Position numbers and translations under genes: made by a program. DNA of 44,330 nt, taken from an uncultured Flavobacteriales bacterium. Lineage in GTDB: Bacteria; Bacteroidota; Bacteroidia; Flavobacteriales; Flavobacteriaceae. The DNA lies in assembly GCA_913058295.1 (NCBI GenBank), contig CAJXRD010000024.1, positions 1 through 44,330 on the forward strand. The letters are read 5' to 3'. This document shows, piece by piece, positions 1 to 8,097 of the stretch. How positions within the stretch are numbered: position 1 is the first letter of the stretch; each line of letters opens with the position of its first letter. Below the pieces are notes generated by a model. That model searched no databases. It was not told where the DNA came from and worked only from the letters and a program-made list of their open reading frames with translations.

Positions 1-232
1 TAGAAGGAGGAGTATAAACACCAACTTCGGCTGCCATTCTATGATGATCTAAAGTGGCAATAGTTTTATAAGAGGAAATGTTTTCCTCTAATAGTTTTAC
101 CGCATGATCTACCTGTTGGGAAATAGATTCTTTAACTGGAGCTATAGTAACAACTTCCTTCTTTGTTTTTTCAACACAAGAGGTGATAAAAATGAAACTG
201 AAAATAAGGGCAATTGATTTAATAAAATTCAT
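1..232 (-). CDS. DUF302-like lipoprotein, N-terminal part (runs off window)
   Basis: Only the first 77 codons are inside the window; the gene continues past base 1. The frame was read by hand on the minus strand from ATG at 232. It begins MNFIKSIALIFSFIFITSC, a lipoprotein signal peptide with a lipobox ending in Cys19, so the product is probably anchored in the outer or inner membrane facing the periplasm. After a short linker comes VDHAVKLLEENISSYKTIA and then TLDHHRMAAEVGVYTPPS. This resembles the start of DUF302 domains, which have a conserved 'I DH aa A..vG' stretch, but too little is visible to be sure. It lies 18 nt downstream of the sulfatase stop on the same strand, so the two are probably cotranscribed. 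Function of DUF302 proteins is not established. Confidence 0.6.
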   Translation of the reverse strand, partial: MNFIKSIALIFSFIFITSCVEKTKKEVVTIAPVKESISQQVDHAVKLLEENISSYKTIATLDHHRMAAEVGVYTPPS

Positions 233-250
233 TGGATATGATTTTAATGA

Positions 251-2005
251 TTATTCGCTTGCTGCTTTAAAAGGGTTCCAAGCTTCGTCTACTTCCATTA
301 TATTATTTTTTTCAGCATAAGCCAAGTATTGTGCTTTCATGGTTTCGAATTTTTCTGGCATTTCGGTTTCTAATGGAGTCATTTCAGAAGGATCAGCAAC
401 TACATTAAACAGATGCCATTCACCATCACCAAACATTCCTTTACGGACTTTCATTACTTTATAGTCCCCTTGCATTAGGTAACCATTTCCAAATAATTCA
501 AAAGCATACCAATCGTTTTCAGTTCTAACAACATCAGATGTTCCCTCTAAAAAAGGTCGAGCTGTAAGTCCAGATGGTGTTGGAATTTCTTTTCCTTTAT
601 AGCTTGTTTGTGGATGTTCTACTCCAGCATAATCCAATATAGTCATCGGAAGATCTTTTACAGACATCACCGCATTGGTAATCTGGCCAGAACGATCATT
701 GTTTTCTGAAAATGCTCCAGGAGGAACAATCATCATAGGTACTCGAATACCACCTTCGCCAATAAACCATTTCCACCATTGTAAGCCACCTGTAGCAGCA
801 TTTGCCCATGATACACCAATAGTTTGTTCAGATTCTGCAGTACCAATTGCTTCAAAACTTTGATCGAATTGTGTTTCAACCCATTTTGCCATTTCTGGAT
901 TTCCAGTTTTAGGATGTGTAGGTTCAAAACCTTCAGGACCATTATCTGTCACATAAATCACTAATGTATTATCTAATTGTCCAGATTCTTTTAAATAGTC
1001 TAGAATCTGCCCTGTTCTATTATCTTGGTCTTCTATCATAGCAGCATAGGTTGCCATTACTTTAGCTTGAATCTTCTTTTCATCATCAGATAAACTTTCC
1101 CATTTAAAAGTAATGTCATTAAATAAAGGTTCAGTAGCAGTTTCAGTAATCAAACCTTTACTTTTTAAACTTTCATATCTCGCTTTTTTAAGTCCTGCAT
1201 ATCCCAAATCTAAATATTTTTGGTAATGCTTTTCAATCATATCCGCTGGTGCTTGAATAGGAAAATGAGCAGTTGTAAATGCCATATAAGCAAACCAAGG
1301 TTTGTTGGCAGCATGTCCTTCTTTAATAAAGTTTAGCATATGTTCGGTGTATAATTCTCCAGAATAAACTCCTTCTGGTCTGTCAAAATGTTCACCATTT
1401 AAAGTGAAATGCTCTTTTCTCTTTACATTTAAACCATTTGGATCGCTAAAGTCTGGTGTCATTGCTAAGTCATTCCAATGATTTGAACCTCCTGAAAGTA
1501 TTCCGAATTCTTTAGTAAAACCCCAAGCTAATGGTCCTTGTCCACCAGCAGCTTCACCACCTAAGTGCCACTTACCAGATTTATAAGTTTCATAACCTGC
1601 ATCTCCAAGAAGTTGTGCGATGGTTACGGCATTACTGGTTAAATAACCTTCATAACCAGAAACCCCTTTTGTTGGAGGATAGAATGAATAATCAAACGAT
1701 CCTAAACCAACTTCAATATTGTTACAACCCGTCATTAACATAGATCGTGTTACACTACATACCGGCGAAGCGTGAAAATTTGAAAACCTCACTCCAGCAT
1801 CTGCTAAACGATTCATATTTGGCGTAGGAATTTCTGAACCAAATGCCCCTAAATCACCAAAAGCGATATCATCTCCTACTAGTAATAATATGTTTGGCCT
1901 TTTTTCCTCCGTTGGAGTTGGAACAATTGCTTGTTCCTTTTTAGTTTCATTTGCACAACTTGCAAATAATAATAAAGTTAAGATTGGAATAAATAGCTTT
2001 TTCAT
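251..2005 (-). CDS. Arylsulfatase-type sulfatase, lipoprotein
   Basis: A 584-residue sulfatase (alkaline phosphatase superfamily) that would hydrolyse sulfate esters, probably on sulfated polysaccharides or small aryl sulfates outside the inner membrane. The signal peptide ends at a lipobox, FASC, with Cys17. Metal-binding Asp45-Asp46 lie in VGDDIAFGDLGAFG, which resembles Pseudomonas AtsA, and a later TDNG motif supplies further metal ligands. The formylglycine site reads C83-S-V-T-R87. Family members normally have C/S-x-P-x-R, so the proline is replaced by valine while Cys and Arg are kept. No sulfatase-maturing enzyme is in the window. A TATATTTG -7 box lies upstream. The neighbour downstream is the DUF302-like lipoprotein. 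Family assignment is secure; substrate is unknown, and whether the altered site is matured cannot be told from sequence. Confidence 0.93.
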   Translation of the reverse strand: MKKLFIPILTLLLFASCANETKKEQAIVPTPTEEKRPNILLLVGDDIAFGDLGAFGSEIPTPNMNRLADAGVRFSNFHASPVCSVTRSMLMTGCNNIEVGLGSFDYSFYPPTKGVSGYEGYLTSNAVTIAQLLGDAGYETYKSGKWHLGGEAAGGQGPLAWGFTKEFGILSGGSNHWNDLAMTPDFSDPNGLNVKRKEHFTLNGEHFDRPEGVYSGELYTEHMLNFIKEGHAANKPWFAYMAFTTAHFPIQAPADMIEKHYQKYLDLGYAGLKKARYESLKSKGLITETATEPLFNDITFKWESLSDDEKKIQAKVMATYAAMIEDQDNRTGQILDYLKESGQLDNTLVIYVTDNGPEGFEPTHPKTGNPEMAKWVETQFDQSFEAIGTAESEQTIGVSWANAATGGLQWWKWFIGEGGIRVPMMIVPPGAFSENNDRSGQITNAVMSVKDLPMTILDYAGVEHPQTSYKGKEIPTPSGLTARPFLEGTSDVVRTENDWYAFELFGNGYLMQGDYKVMKVRKGMFGDGEWHLFNVVADPSEMTPLETEMPEKFETMKAQYLAYAEKNNIMEVDEAWNPFKAASE

Positions 2006-2037
2006 AGCTTTTTTATTTACTAGATTAGTGATTGCTA

Positions 2038-2045
2038 CAAATATA
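2038..2045 (-). promoter_or_regulatory. -7 box of sulfatase promoter
   Basis: On the minus strand the sequence reads TATATTTG, an exact match to the Bacteroidota TAnnTTTG -7 element, 32 nt upstream of the sulfatase ATG. No clear TTG -33 element is present at 19-20 bp spacing, so the call rests on the -7 box alone. Confidence 0.5.
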
Positions 2046-2109
2046 AAGCTACTGTTCTAGTATTACCCATTTTTTTAATTGAAAAGATTTAACTCGCTAT
2101 AAATTTTGC

Positions 2110-2793
2110 TTATAAAAACAGTTGTTGAACCCATTCAGAAATAATATGATCCTTATTTAAATAAAGGAGTGTTACTCCTACAGTATCATATAATCCATGA
2201 ACTAATACAAGTAATAGTAAGTTATTCCTGTTTTTATTAAATATCATTGCAATACAGAAAGCCCATAAAAATGAAGACACCATTCCAATAGTTCCTTGAT
2301 AACCGTGAGATACGCCAAAATAGATGGAAGTAATAATTGCTGAAAATAACCAAGCCCTATTGTTATTACCTAATAACTCAGCTAATGCTTTCATATAATA
2401 ACCACGAAATAAAAACTCTTCGCCAAACGCAGCAAATACCCACACTATGACCATTAAAGCGATATAACCTCCAAGATTACCTCTTACATCATCTAAAGAG
2501 GATAAATCATATTCGCCAAGAAATATTTTTAGTATGGGGTCCAGGATTATGTCAAAACCAATAATAAGTAGTACCGTTATTAGCAAACTCTTTAAAACTG
2601 TTTTCCAGCTAATTTTTTTTCCAATCCCGAATCTTGACCAATCAAAATTGCTTCCCCATAAAATTAGAAAGGCAATTCCTAGTCCGAAAAAAAAGACGAA
2701 ATTTCTATCAATAAAACCAAATAGTGGCGCAATTAACATCGTAAGTACGACTATATATGGTTTTGTTAAAAAATTGTAAATTTTAGTTTTCAT
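2110..2793 (-). CDS. CPBP-family intramembrane metalloprotease
   Basis: A 227-residue polytopic membrane protein of the CPBP family (CAAX protease and bacteriocin-processing, Abi, PF02517). All three family motifs are visible: EEFLFR with Glu125, Glu126 and Arg130; FGVSH with Phe159 and His163; and HGLYD with His199 and Asp203. Several hydrophobic segments (about 12-45, 68-92, 110-123, 146-162 and 170-200) span the membrane and carry these residues. Family members cleave peptides within or near the membrane; the bacterial substrates are mostly unknown. The gene stands alone on the minus strand, with a 480-bp gene-poor stretch upstream and the sulfatase about 100 nt downstream. Nothing in the context points to a bacteriocin. 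Confidence 0.9.
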   Translation of the reverse strand: MKTKIYNFLTKPYIVVLTMLIAPLFGFIDRNFVFFFGLGIAFLILWGSNFDWSRFGIGKKISWKTVLKSLLITVLLIIGFDIILDPILKIFLGEYDLSSLDDVRGNLGGYIALMVIVWVFAAFGEEFLFRGYYMKALAELLGNNNRAWLFSAIITSIYFGVSHGYQGTIGMVSSFLWAFCIAMIFNKNRNNLLLLVLVHGLYDTVGVTLLYLNKDHIISEWVQQLFL

Positions 2794-3274
2794 TTCTGTT
2801 GGTTTTTTAAATTGATTTCAGCAAAACTAAATTCAATTTTAAACCTATTAAAGTAATAGTTTTAAACGCATCCTTACAAGGGACACAAATACATTATCGA
2901 GGGATAAAGTGATTTCAGGACACTATTAATTAATTAGAATACGCCTATAGGCTTGTTTGTCAAATCTTTTGTGATGAAGTTTTATAGGTAGATGGTTAAA
3001 ATGTAGTCGATTAAAGAAATCCAGCGTAACCAATTCCAGGTTTATAATTTCCTTTAATATAAAAGTTAAGACCTATAATTTAAATCAGTAGCCCACTTAA
3101 GATTCTCAAGATTGAGTAATATAATCCGTATCCAAAAAAGTATTCATTTAAGAATATTTTTATTTTTTCAATTAGTGTAATTTTCTACTTATCGAATTTG
3201 GGTATTTAAATGTCTTGTCCTGAAATATTGCTACAGGTTAAAAATGAATTTATACATTTCATTTCAAAGTTTAA
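2794..3274. other. Gene-poor stretch with possible IS-end remnants
   Basis: This 480-bp stretch has no convincing gene. It contains an 11-bp perfect inverted repeat: ATTTCAGGACA at 2912-2922 and TGTCCTGAAAT at 3216-3226. From memory, TGTCCTGAAAT followed by ..GCTACAGGTTA resembles the ends of some flavobacterial insertion sequences. Just inside the left copy, on the minus strand, an open frame of about 48 codons ends in TAA at 2926-2928 (ending QAYRRILIN). It is basic and could be a decayed transposase tail, but I do not recognise it. The two ends face away from each other, so this is not a simple intact element. Confidence 0.35.
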
Positions 3275-3733
3275 TTAATCCCAAACAAATTTCCAATTCC
3301 CATCTGCTTGTCTTTTCCATACGGTATGAAATACACCTTCCACTACATTTTTATTACCAATGGAGTCTGTTGTTGTGTAAACATACTTGCCATAGGTATA
3401 TCCCATGTCACCCGATGAAGCTACATCTACAAAATCGGGTTTCCATGTAAGGCTGACTTTTTCTAATTCTGATTTCTTATTTTTATAACTTTCTCTCAAA
3501 GAGTCTAAGCCAATAATTAGACTATTGTTTCTTAGTAATACAACATCCTCCGCGGCATAAGTCAAGAAAGCTTTTGGGATTCCTTCCTTTAAAGACATTT
3601 CAGCAAATTCTTGTTCTGTATCCACAATTTCACTTTTCCACTTTTCAATTGAATCCTTTTTCATATTTGTATTGCAAGAATAAATTAGAACAGATACCAA
3701 TAACGTTAACTGTAGTGTTTTCTTCATTCTCAT
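3275..3733 (-). CDS. DUF4440/SnoaL-like (NTF2-fold) lipoprotein
   Basis: A 152-residue predicted lipoprotein. The N-terminus, TLQLTLLVSVLIYSC, is a signal peptide with lipobox Cys20. The mature part starts with a helix (EKWKSEIVDTEQEFAEMSL), then an AFLTYAAEDVVLLRNN stretch and later strands ending GVFHTVWKRQADGNWKFVWD. This order and the W..W end are typical of DUF4440/SnoaL NTF2-fold proteins, a fold used for small enzymes and ligand binding; no specific activity can be claimed. Translation may begin at the first Met or at the Met two codons later (3727). A perfect 32-bp palindrome lies 18 bp upstream of the first Met and may control the gene. Confidence 0.8.
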   Translation of the reverse strand: MRMKKTLQLTLLVSVLIYSCNTNMKKDSIEKWKSEIVDTEQEFAEMSLKEGIPKAFLTYAAEDVVLLRNNSLIIGLDSLRESYKNKKSELEKVSLTWKPDFVDVASSGDMGYTYGKYVYTTTDSIGNKNVVEGVFHTVWKRQADGNWKFVWD

Positions 3734-3751
3734 TTTTTAAAGTTGCCAACG

Positions 3752-3783
3752 TAAATATAAACACACATGTGTGTTTATATTTA
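3752..3783. repeat. Perfect 32-bp palindrome
   Basis: The two halves, TAAATATAAACACACA and TGTGTGTTTATATTTA, are exact reverse complements with no spacer, checked base by base; the flanking pair 3751/3784 does not match. It sits in the 165-bp gap upstream of the DUF4440-like gene and downstream of the small secreted-protein gene, both on the minus strand. A spacer-free palindrome so near a start codon suggests an operator for a dimeric regulator. It could also fold as a cruciform or long RNA hairpin. No T-tract follows directly, so it is a poor classical terminator. Confidence 0.9.
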
Positions 3784-3791
3784 TTATATAT

Positions 3792-3809
3792 ACCACCAAT
3801 TTTAGTGGT
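3792..3809. repeat. Short inverted repeat, possible hairpin
   Basis: ACCAC and GTGGT arms (5 bp) are separated by 8 nt, followed on the + strand by CTTTTT. No + strand gene ends here, so a terminator role is doubtful. It is one of four inverted repeats packed into the 165-bp gap 3734-3898. Confidence 0.35.
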
Positions 3810-3854
3810 CTTTTTCAATTGTAAAACGAAAGTATTTTTTTCAAAATCTAAGGC

Positions 3855-3900
3855 AAGGGGAAACAGCCCCTTTATTATTTAAGTTTTTTTGGTAAAACTT
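3855..3900 (-). terminator. Two hairpins at the 3' end of the small secreted-protein gene
   Basis: Hairpin 1 (3881-3900) has 7-bp arms AAGTTTT/AAAACTT and touches the stop codon of the minus-strand gene at 3899. Hairpin 2 (3855-3872) has 6-bp arms AAGGGG/CCCCTT around a 6-nt loop. Only moderate T-richness follows on the minus strand, so termination may be incomplete. Confidence 0.4.
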
Positions 3901-4321
3901 ATTCCTCTTTTAATCTATTGGTGAAACTTTTTATTAAAATTTCAAAGCTTCCCAAATGTATTTGGTATTGTTCCTTAGATAAAATAGGTTGAACCTCCGT
4001 GTTAATCTTTGCTACATAATCCTCCATTCCTGCCAATACCTCTTCTTCTGTTAGCCCCTTGTCTTTATTATTTAATCGAGATATTTTTACGATGTAATAA
4101 TCAACGTCTCTATAATATTGTTCTTCTTGTTCTTTCGTTAATTCCATGGTGGCAACCCTTTCATGAAACCACATCTGAATATTGTCTCGTTCTGTAGAGG
4201 TGTAAATTTGTACTTTGTTTGCTGCATTTTCTTTTTCTGCTGGAGTCATCTTGTGTTGTGCAGTCATTTGATTAAAAAATACAAGACAAAGAAGTATGCT
4301 AATAGTTTTAATGGTTTTCAT
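3899..4321 (-). CDS. Small secreted protein of unknown function
   Basis: A 140-residue protein with a cleavable signal peptide (ISILLCLVFFNQMTAQ, predicted cut after the Ala-Gln region near residue 22) and no lipobox Cys, so it should be periplasmic or secreted. The mature part is helical and charged, with an MELTKEQEEQYYRDV segment followed by LTEEEVLAGMEDYVAKI and ILSKEQYQIHLGSFE. The 'LTKEQ'-type repeats are reminiscent of Spy/CpxP-like LTxxQ proteins, which are periplasmic chaperone-like proteins, but the match is weak and I would not name it. It is on the minus strand upstream of the palindrome and the DUF4440-like gene. Confidence 0.75.
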   Translation of the reverse strand: MKTIKTISILLCLVFFNQMTAQHKMTPAEKENAANKVQIYTSTERDNIQMWFHERVATMELTKEQEEQYYRDVDYYIVKISRLNNKDKGLTEEEVLAGMEDYVAKINTEVQPILSKEQYQIHLGSFEILIKSFTNRLKEE

Positions 4322-4512
4322 TTTTATAGAATTTAAGTTTGTTGAAGAATGTATAAATAACCTAGAAATTGAATAGGCTATTTTAATTCCTTTTATAAAT
4401 CAAAGGTATAAGAATGTCGATTAGAAAGCAAACGAATACAGAGGGCTAAAAACCTAATATATTTATTATATAAAATTTAATTAAAAGAGTTTAGCAAACT
4501 GTTTTTTTAGTT

Positions 4513-4520
4513 TATTTTTG
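4513..4520 (+). promoter_or_regulatory. -7 box of guaA promoter, abutting the start codon
   Basis: TATTTTTG matches TAnnTTTG exactly and ends only 3 nt before the guaA ATG at 4524. A TTA (not TTG) is at the -33 position with 19-bp spacing (4491-4493). The distance from box to transcript start seen at the SRP RNA gene would place the guaA transcript start on or beside the ATG. Confidence 0.6.
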
Positions 4521-4523
4521 CGG

Positions 4524-6056
4524 ATGCAAAACAACGTCCTTATTTTAGATTTTGGTTCACAGTACACACAGCTTATCGCTAGGCGTGTAAGAGAGTTGAA
4601 TATTTACTGTGAAATCCATCCTTACAACAAAATTCCAGAAGATTTAGAAAGTTTTAAAGCGGTAATATTATCGGGAAGTCCATTTTCGGTACGTGCCGAA
4701 GATGCTCCGCATCCAGACCTTTCAAAAATAAAAGGGCACAAGCCACTTTTAGGGGTTTGTTACGGTGCGCAATACTTAGCTCATTTTAATGGGGGAAGTG
4801 TAGAGCCGTCTAATATTCGAGAATACGGTCGTGCTAATTTAACAACCATTTACGATCATCAAGGATTGTTTGCTTCTATTTCTGAAGACACTCAGGTATG
4901 GATGAGTCATAGCGATACTATAGCAACACTTCCTGAAAAAGCAACCCGTTTGGCAAGTACCAACGATGTTGCAAACGCAGCATACAGAATTGAAGGAGAA
5001 GAAACCTATGCCATACAATTTCATCCAGAGGTATATCATACCAAGGATGGGAAACAATTACTAGAAAATTTTTTAGTACATATTGCTGAGGTAAAACAAG
5101 ACTGGACACCTGCTGCATTTGTTGATACTACCGTTACCGAATTAAAAGAAAAAATTGGAAAGGATAAAGTAGTATTGGGATTAAGTGGTGGAGTAGATTC
5201 TACTGTTGCTGCAGTCTTATTGCATAAAGCTATTGGAGAGAAGCTATATTGCATCTTTGTAAATAATGGTTTACTTCGAAAGAATGAATTCCAAAGCGTA
5301 TTAGATCAATACGAACACATGGGCTTAAATGTAAAAGGAGTAGATGCTTCGGAACGTTTTTTAGAAGCTTTAAAAGGAATAAGTGATCCAGAGTTAAAAC
5401 GAAAAGCTATAGGTAGAGTTTTTATAGAAGTTTTTGACGATGAAGCAAATTTGGTACAAGATGTGCATTGGTTAGCACAAGGAACTATTTATCCAGATGT
5501 TATTGAATCTGTTTCTGCTACAGGAGGTCCTTCAGCAACCATTAAATCGCATCATAATGTTGGTGGATTGCCAGATTTTATGAAATTAAAAGTGGTAGAA
5601 CCTTTACGTATGATTTTTAAAGATGAGGTTCGTAGAGTGGGAAAAGAAATGGGTATTGATGCAGAATTGTTAGGAAGGCATCCATTTCCAGGTCCAGGTT
5701 TAGGTATACGAATCTTAGGAGATATAACTGCTGAAAAAGTTAGAATCTTACAAGAGGTAGATGCTATATTTATTGAAGGATTAAAAAAGTGGGATTTATA
5801 TAATAAAGTTTGGCAAGCAGGAGCGATGTTGCTGCCTGTTAACAGCGTTGGTGTCATGGGGGATGAACGTACTTATGAAAAAGTAGTAGCTTTACGTGCG
5901 GTAGAATCTACCGATGGAATGACTGCAGACTGGGTAGACTTGCCATATAAATTCCTACAAGAAACGTCCAATCATATAATAAACAGAGTAAAAGGCGTTA
6001 ATAGAGTAGTGTACGATATTAGTTCGAAACCGCCAGCGACTATCGAATGGGAATAA
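4524..6056 (+). CDS. guaA: GMP synthase (glutamine-hydrolysing)
   Basis: Converts XMP, ATP and glutamine to GMP, the last step of guanine nucleotide synthesis, in the cytoplasm. The 510-residue product has the usual two-part build. The class I glutamine amidotransferase domain (about 1-190) has nucleophile Cys79 in GVCYGAQ and the later QFHPEVYHT with catalytic His and Glu. The ATP-pyrophosphatase domain has the P-loop [12 protein letters not shown]. The C-terminal dimerisation domain ends PPATIEWE, as in the family. An in-frame TTG at 4518 would extend it by two residues, but that TTG is part of the promoter box, so ATG at 4524 is preferred. The gene heads a + strand run toward pyrG and yidC. 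Length is close to the family norm of about 510-525. Confidence 0.98.
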   Translation: MQNNVLILDFGSQYTQLIARRVRELNIYCEIHPYNKIPEDLESFKAVILSGSPFSVRAEDAPHPDLSKIKGHKPLLGVCYGAQYLAHFNGGSVEPSNIREYGRANLTTIYDHQGLFASISEDTQVWMSHSDTIATLPEKATRLASTNDVANAAYRIEGEETYAIQFHPEVYHTKDGKQLLENFLVHIAEVKQDWTPAAFVDTTVTELKEKIGKDKVVLGLSGGVDSTVAAVLLHKAIGEKLYCIFVNNGLLRKNEFQSVLDQYEHMGLNVKGVDASERFLEALKGISDPELKRKAIGRVFIEVFDDEANLVQDVHWLAQGTIYPDVIESVSATGGPSATIKSHHNVGGLPDFMKLKVVEPLRMIFKDEVRRVGKEMGIDAELLGRHPFPGPGLGIRILGDITAEKVRILQEVDAIFIEGLKKWDLYNKVWQAGAMLLPVNSVGVMGDERTYEKVVALRAVESTDGMTADWVDLPYKFLQETSNHIINRVKGVNRVVYDISSKPPATIEWE

Positions 6057-6113
6057 TGGAATGTCGAATTAAGAACATTTAATACCAAATTGGATAATTA
6101 ATAAATTTATACT

Positions 6114-8054
6114 TTGAATAAAACAACATATTTAGCATTCATACTATTCTTAATCGTTGGATTTACAGCAATTGCACAAGAGAAATTTGTAAGTCATACG
6201 GTTCAAAAAGGAGAGACGGTCTACAGTATTGCTAAGCAATATGGAATTCATGAAAATGTAATTTACCGTTTGAATCCTGATGTTAAAAATGGAATGAAAA
6301 CAGCATCGGTTTTAATACTTCCAATTACTGGAAATAATACCGCTAATAATCCTGTAATTGAAATTAGAAAACACAAAGTAAAAAGAAAAGAAACGCTAAG
6401 TAGTATTTCTCAATTGTACAATGTGACTGAAGAAGATCTTAAAAAGTACAACAAGCAATTGTATGCAACAGGGCTTAAGAAAAAGGATGTTCTTAGGATT
6501 CCAGTAGGAATATATGCGCCAACAAATAAGACCATAACCAATTCTGAAATTAAAGAAGATACTACCCAAACTAGAATCCATACCGTAATTCCTAAGGAAA
6601 CTAAATATGGTATCGCTAGAAAATATGGGATTACTATTGTAGAGCTAGAGAAGATGAATTTAGAGATGGGAGAGAACCTGCAAATAGGAGCAGAGTTGAT
6701 TGTTCCAAATATTGTGGTTGCTGAAGACTCTACTATTGAAGATGAGAATTTTGAATATTATGAAGTGCAAACCAAAGAAGGGTTTTTTAGATTGAAAGTG
6801 AAATTAGGTCTTACTGAAGAAGAAATAATAGCCTTAAATCCCTATGCAAAAGATGGTTTAAAAGATGGGATGATTCTTAAAATCCCTAATGCTGAAAACT
6901 CCTTAGACTCTAAGGATTATGAAGCAGTGAATTTGGAAAACTATATTGTAAATACTAAAAAGAAGAATTTGGCAATAATGTTGCCTTTTAAATTGAACCG
7001 AATAGATATCGATTCTTTAAATGTAAATAAAGATTTATTAAAATCGGATGCAACCTTAAGAGCAGCTATCGATTTTTATAGTGGAGTTTTAATGGCTGCG
7101 GAATTTGCAAAGGACAAAGGGATATCTACACATCTAGATGTTTACGATACCGAAGGCATTGCTTCAAAAGTTTCTTCGATAATTGATAACAATAATTTTT
7201 CAGAAGTAGATGCCGTAATAGGCCCCTTATTAAGTAAAAATATAGAGCGTGCAGCATCCAAGTTAGAAGGGCGACAGATTCCTGTTTTTTCCCCTTTAAG
7301 CAAATCAAAAATTAAAGAATCTTCAAATTTATATCAAACCCTAGCACCAACCGAATTGATGCAAAAAGCAATGTTAGATTATATTGTGAAAAATGTGGAG
7401 GGTAGAAAGATTCTTATTATTTCAGGAAATAAATGGACCAAAGAAAAAGGAGATTTAGTAGCAGCCTTACCACAAGCAATTACTGTTTCCCCAAAGGAAG
7501 GTAATTATTTTAAGGTTGATGAAATAGACAGTAAAATAGATAAGGTTTTAGAAAATTGGGTGATCATCTCTTCAGATAACCCTATACTGGTAAGCAATGT
7601 TGTTGGTCTTTTAAATGGATTGCCAGAAAAGATATTAGACGAGGAAGGTGTTGAACTTGGAGAAAATAAAATTAGATTATTTACGCTAGATAAAAACAAA
7701 GCCTACGATTATAACGATGTTTCTAATCTGCATTTGGCCAATTTGGATTTTACATATCCTTCGGTAAGTAAGCATTATGTGTATGATGAAATTAACCCGT
7801 TTTTGGTAAGCTATAAAAATAAACATGGGGTGTTTCCTAACAATTATGCAATTAGAGGATTTGATGTTACCTACGATGTACTTCTAAGATTAGCAAGTGC
7901 CGAAAGTATTTATGATGCCTCTAGTAGTGATATAAAAACAGAATATATTGAAAACAAATTTCAATATACATTCAAGCCACTTTCTGGATATAGTAATAAT
8001 GCATTTTACATTATAAAATATACCAGTGAATTAAAATTAGAAGTGGTAGAATAA
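6114..8054 (+). CDS. LysM-repeat protein with periplasmic-binding (receptor ligand-binding-like) domain
   Basis: A 646-residue exported protein. A signal peptide (residues 1-22, ending TAIAQ) is followed by about four LysM-like repeats: near 27-68 (HTVQKGETVYSIAKQYGI), 85-128, 155-196, and a weaker one near 214-256. LysM modules bind peptidoglycan. From about residue 283 (KKNLAIMLPFKLNRID) to the end the sequence has the layout of a type I periplasmic binding fold, like amino-acid transporter binding proteins, with DVYDTEG and VDAVIGPLLSKN. It probably tethers a ligand-binding domain to the cell wall; the ligand is unknown. The start is TTG at 6114, chosen because it gives a complete signal peptide and no ATG is available. 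Gene order guaA then this gene fits cotranscription (57-nt gap). Confidence 0.85.
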   Translation: MNKTTYLAFILFLIVGFTAIAQEKFVSHTVQKGETVYSIAKQYGIHENVIYRLNPDVKNGMKTASVLILPITGNNTANNPVIEIRKHKVKRKETLSSISQLYNVTEEDLKKYNKQLYATGLKKKDVLRIPVGIYAPTNKTITNSEIKEDTTQTRIHTVIPKETKYGIARKYGITIVELEKMNLEMGENLQIGAELIVPNIVVAEDSTIEDENFEYYEVQTKEGFFRLKVKLGLTEEEIIALNPYAKDGLKDGMILKIPNAENSLDSKDYEAVNLENYIVNTKKKNLAIMLPFKLNRIDIDSLNVNKDLLKSDATLRAAIDFYSGVLMAAEFAKDKGISTHLDVYDTEGIASKVSSIIDNNNFSEVDAVIGPLLSKNIERAASKLEGRQIPVFSPLSKSKIKESSNLYQTLAPTELMQKAMLDYIVKNVEGRKILIISGNKWTKEKGDLVAALPQAITVSPKEGNYFKVDEIDSKIDKVLENWVIISSDNPILVSNVVGLLNGLPEKILDEEGVELGENKIRLFTLDKNKAYDYNDVSNLHLANLDFTYPSVSKHYVYDEINPFLVSYKNKHGVFPNNYAIRGFDVTYDVLLRLASAESIYDASSSDIKTEYIENKFQYTFKPLSGYSNNAFYIIKYTSELKLEVVE

Positions 8055-8097
8055 ACACGGTCTTCAATAAAAATTATTTTTTTACGTTTGGAATATT

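Noticed and set aside
3574-3882. 102-codon + strand frame across the palindrome region
   Set aside because: It lies opposite the DUF4440-like gene and the hairpin-rich gap, and its translation has no family pattern.
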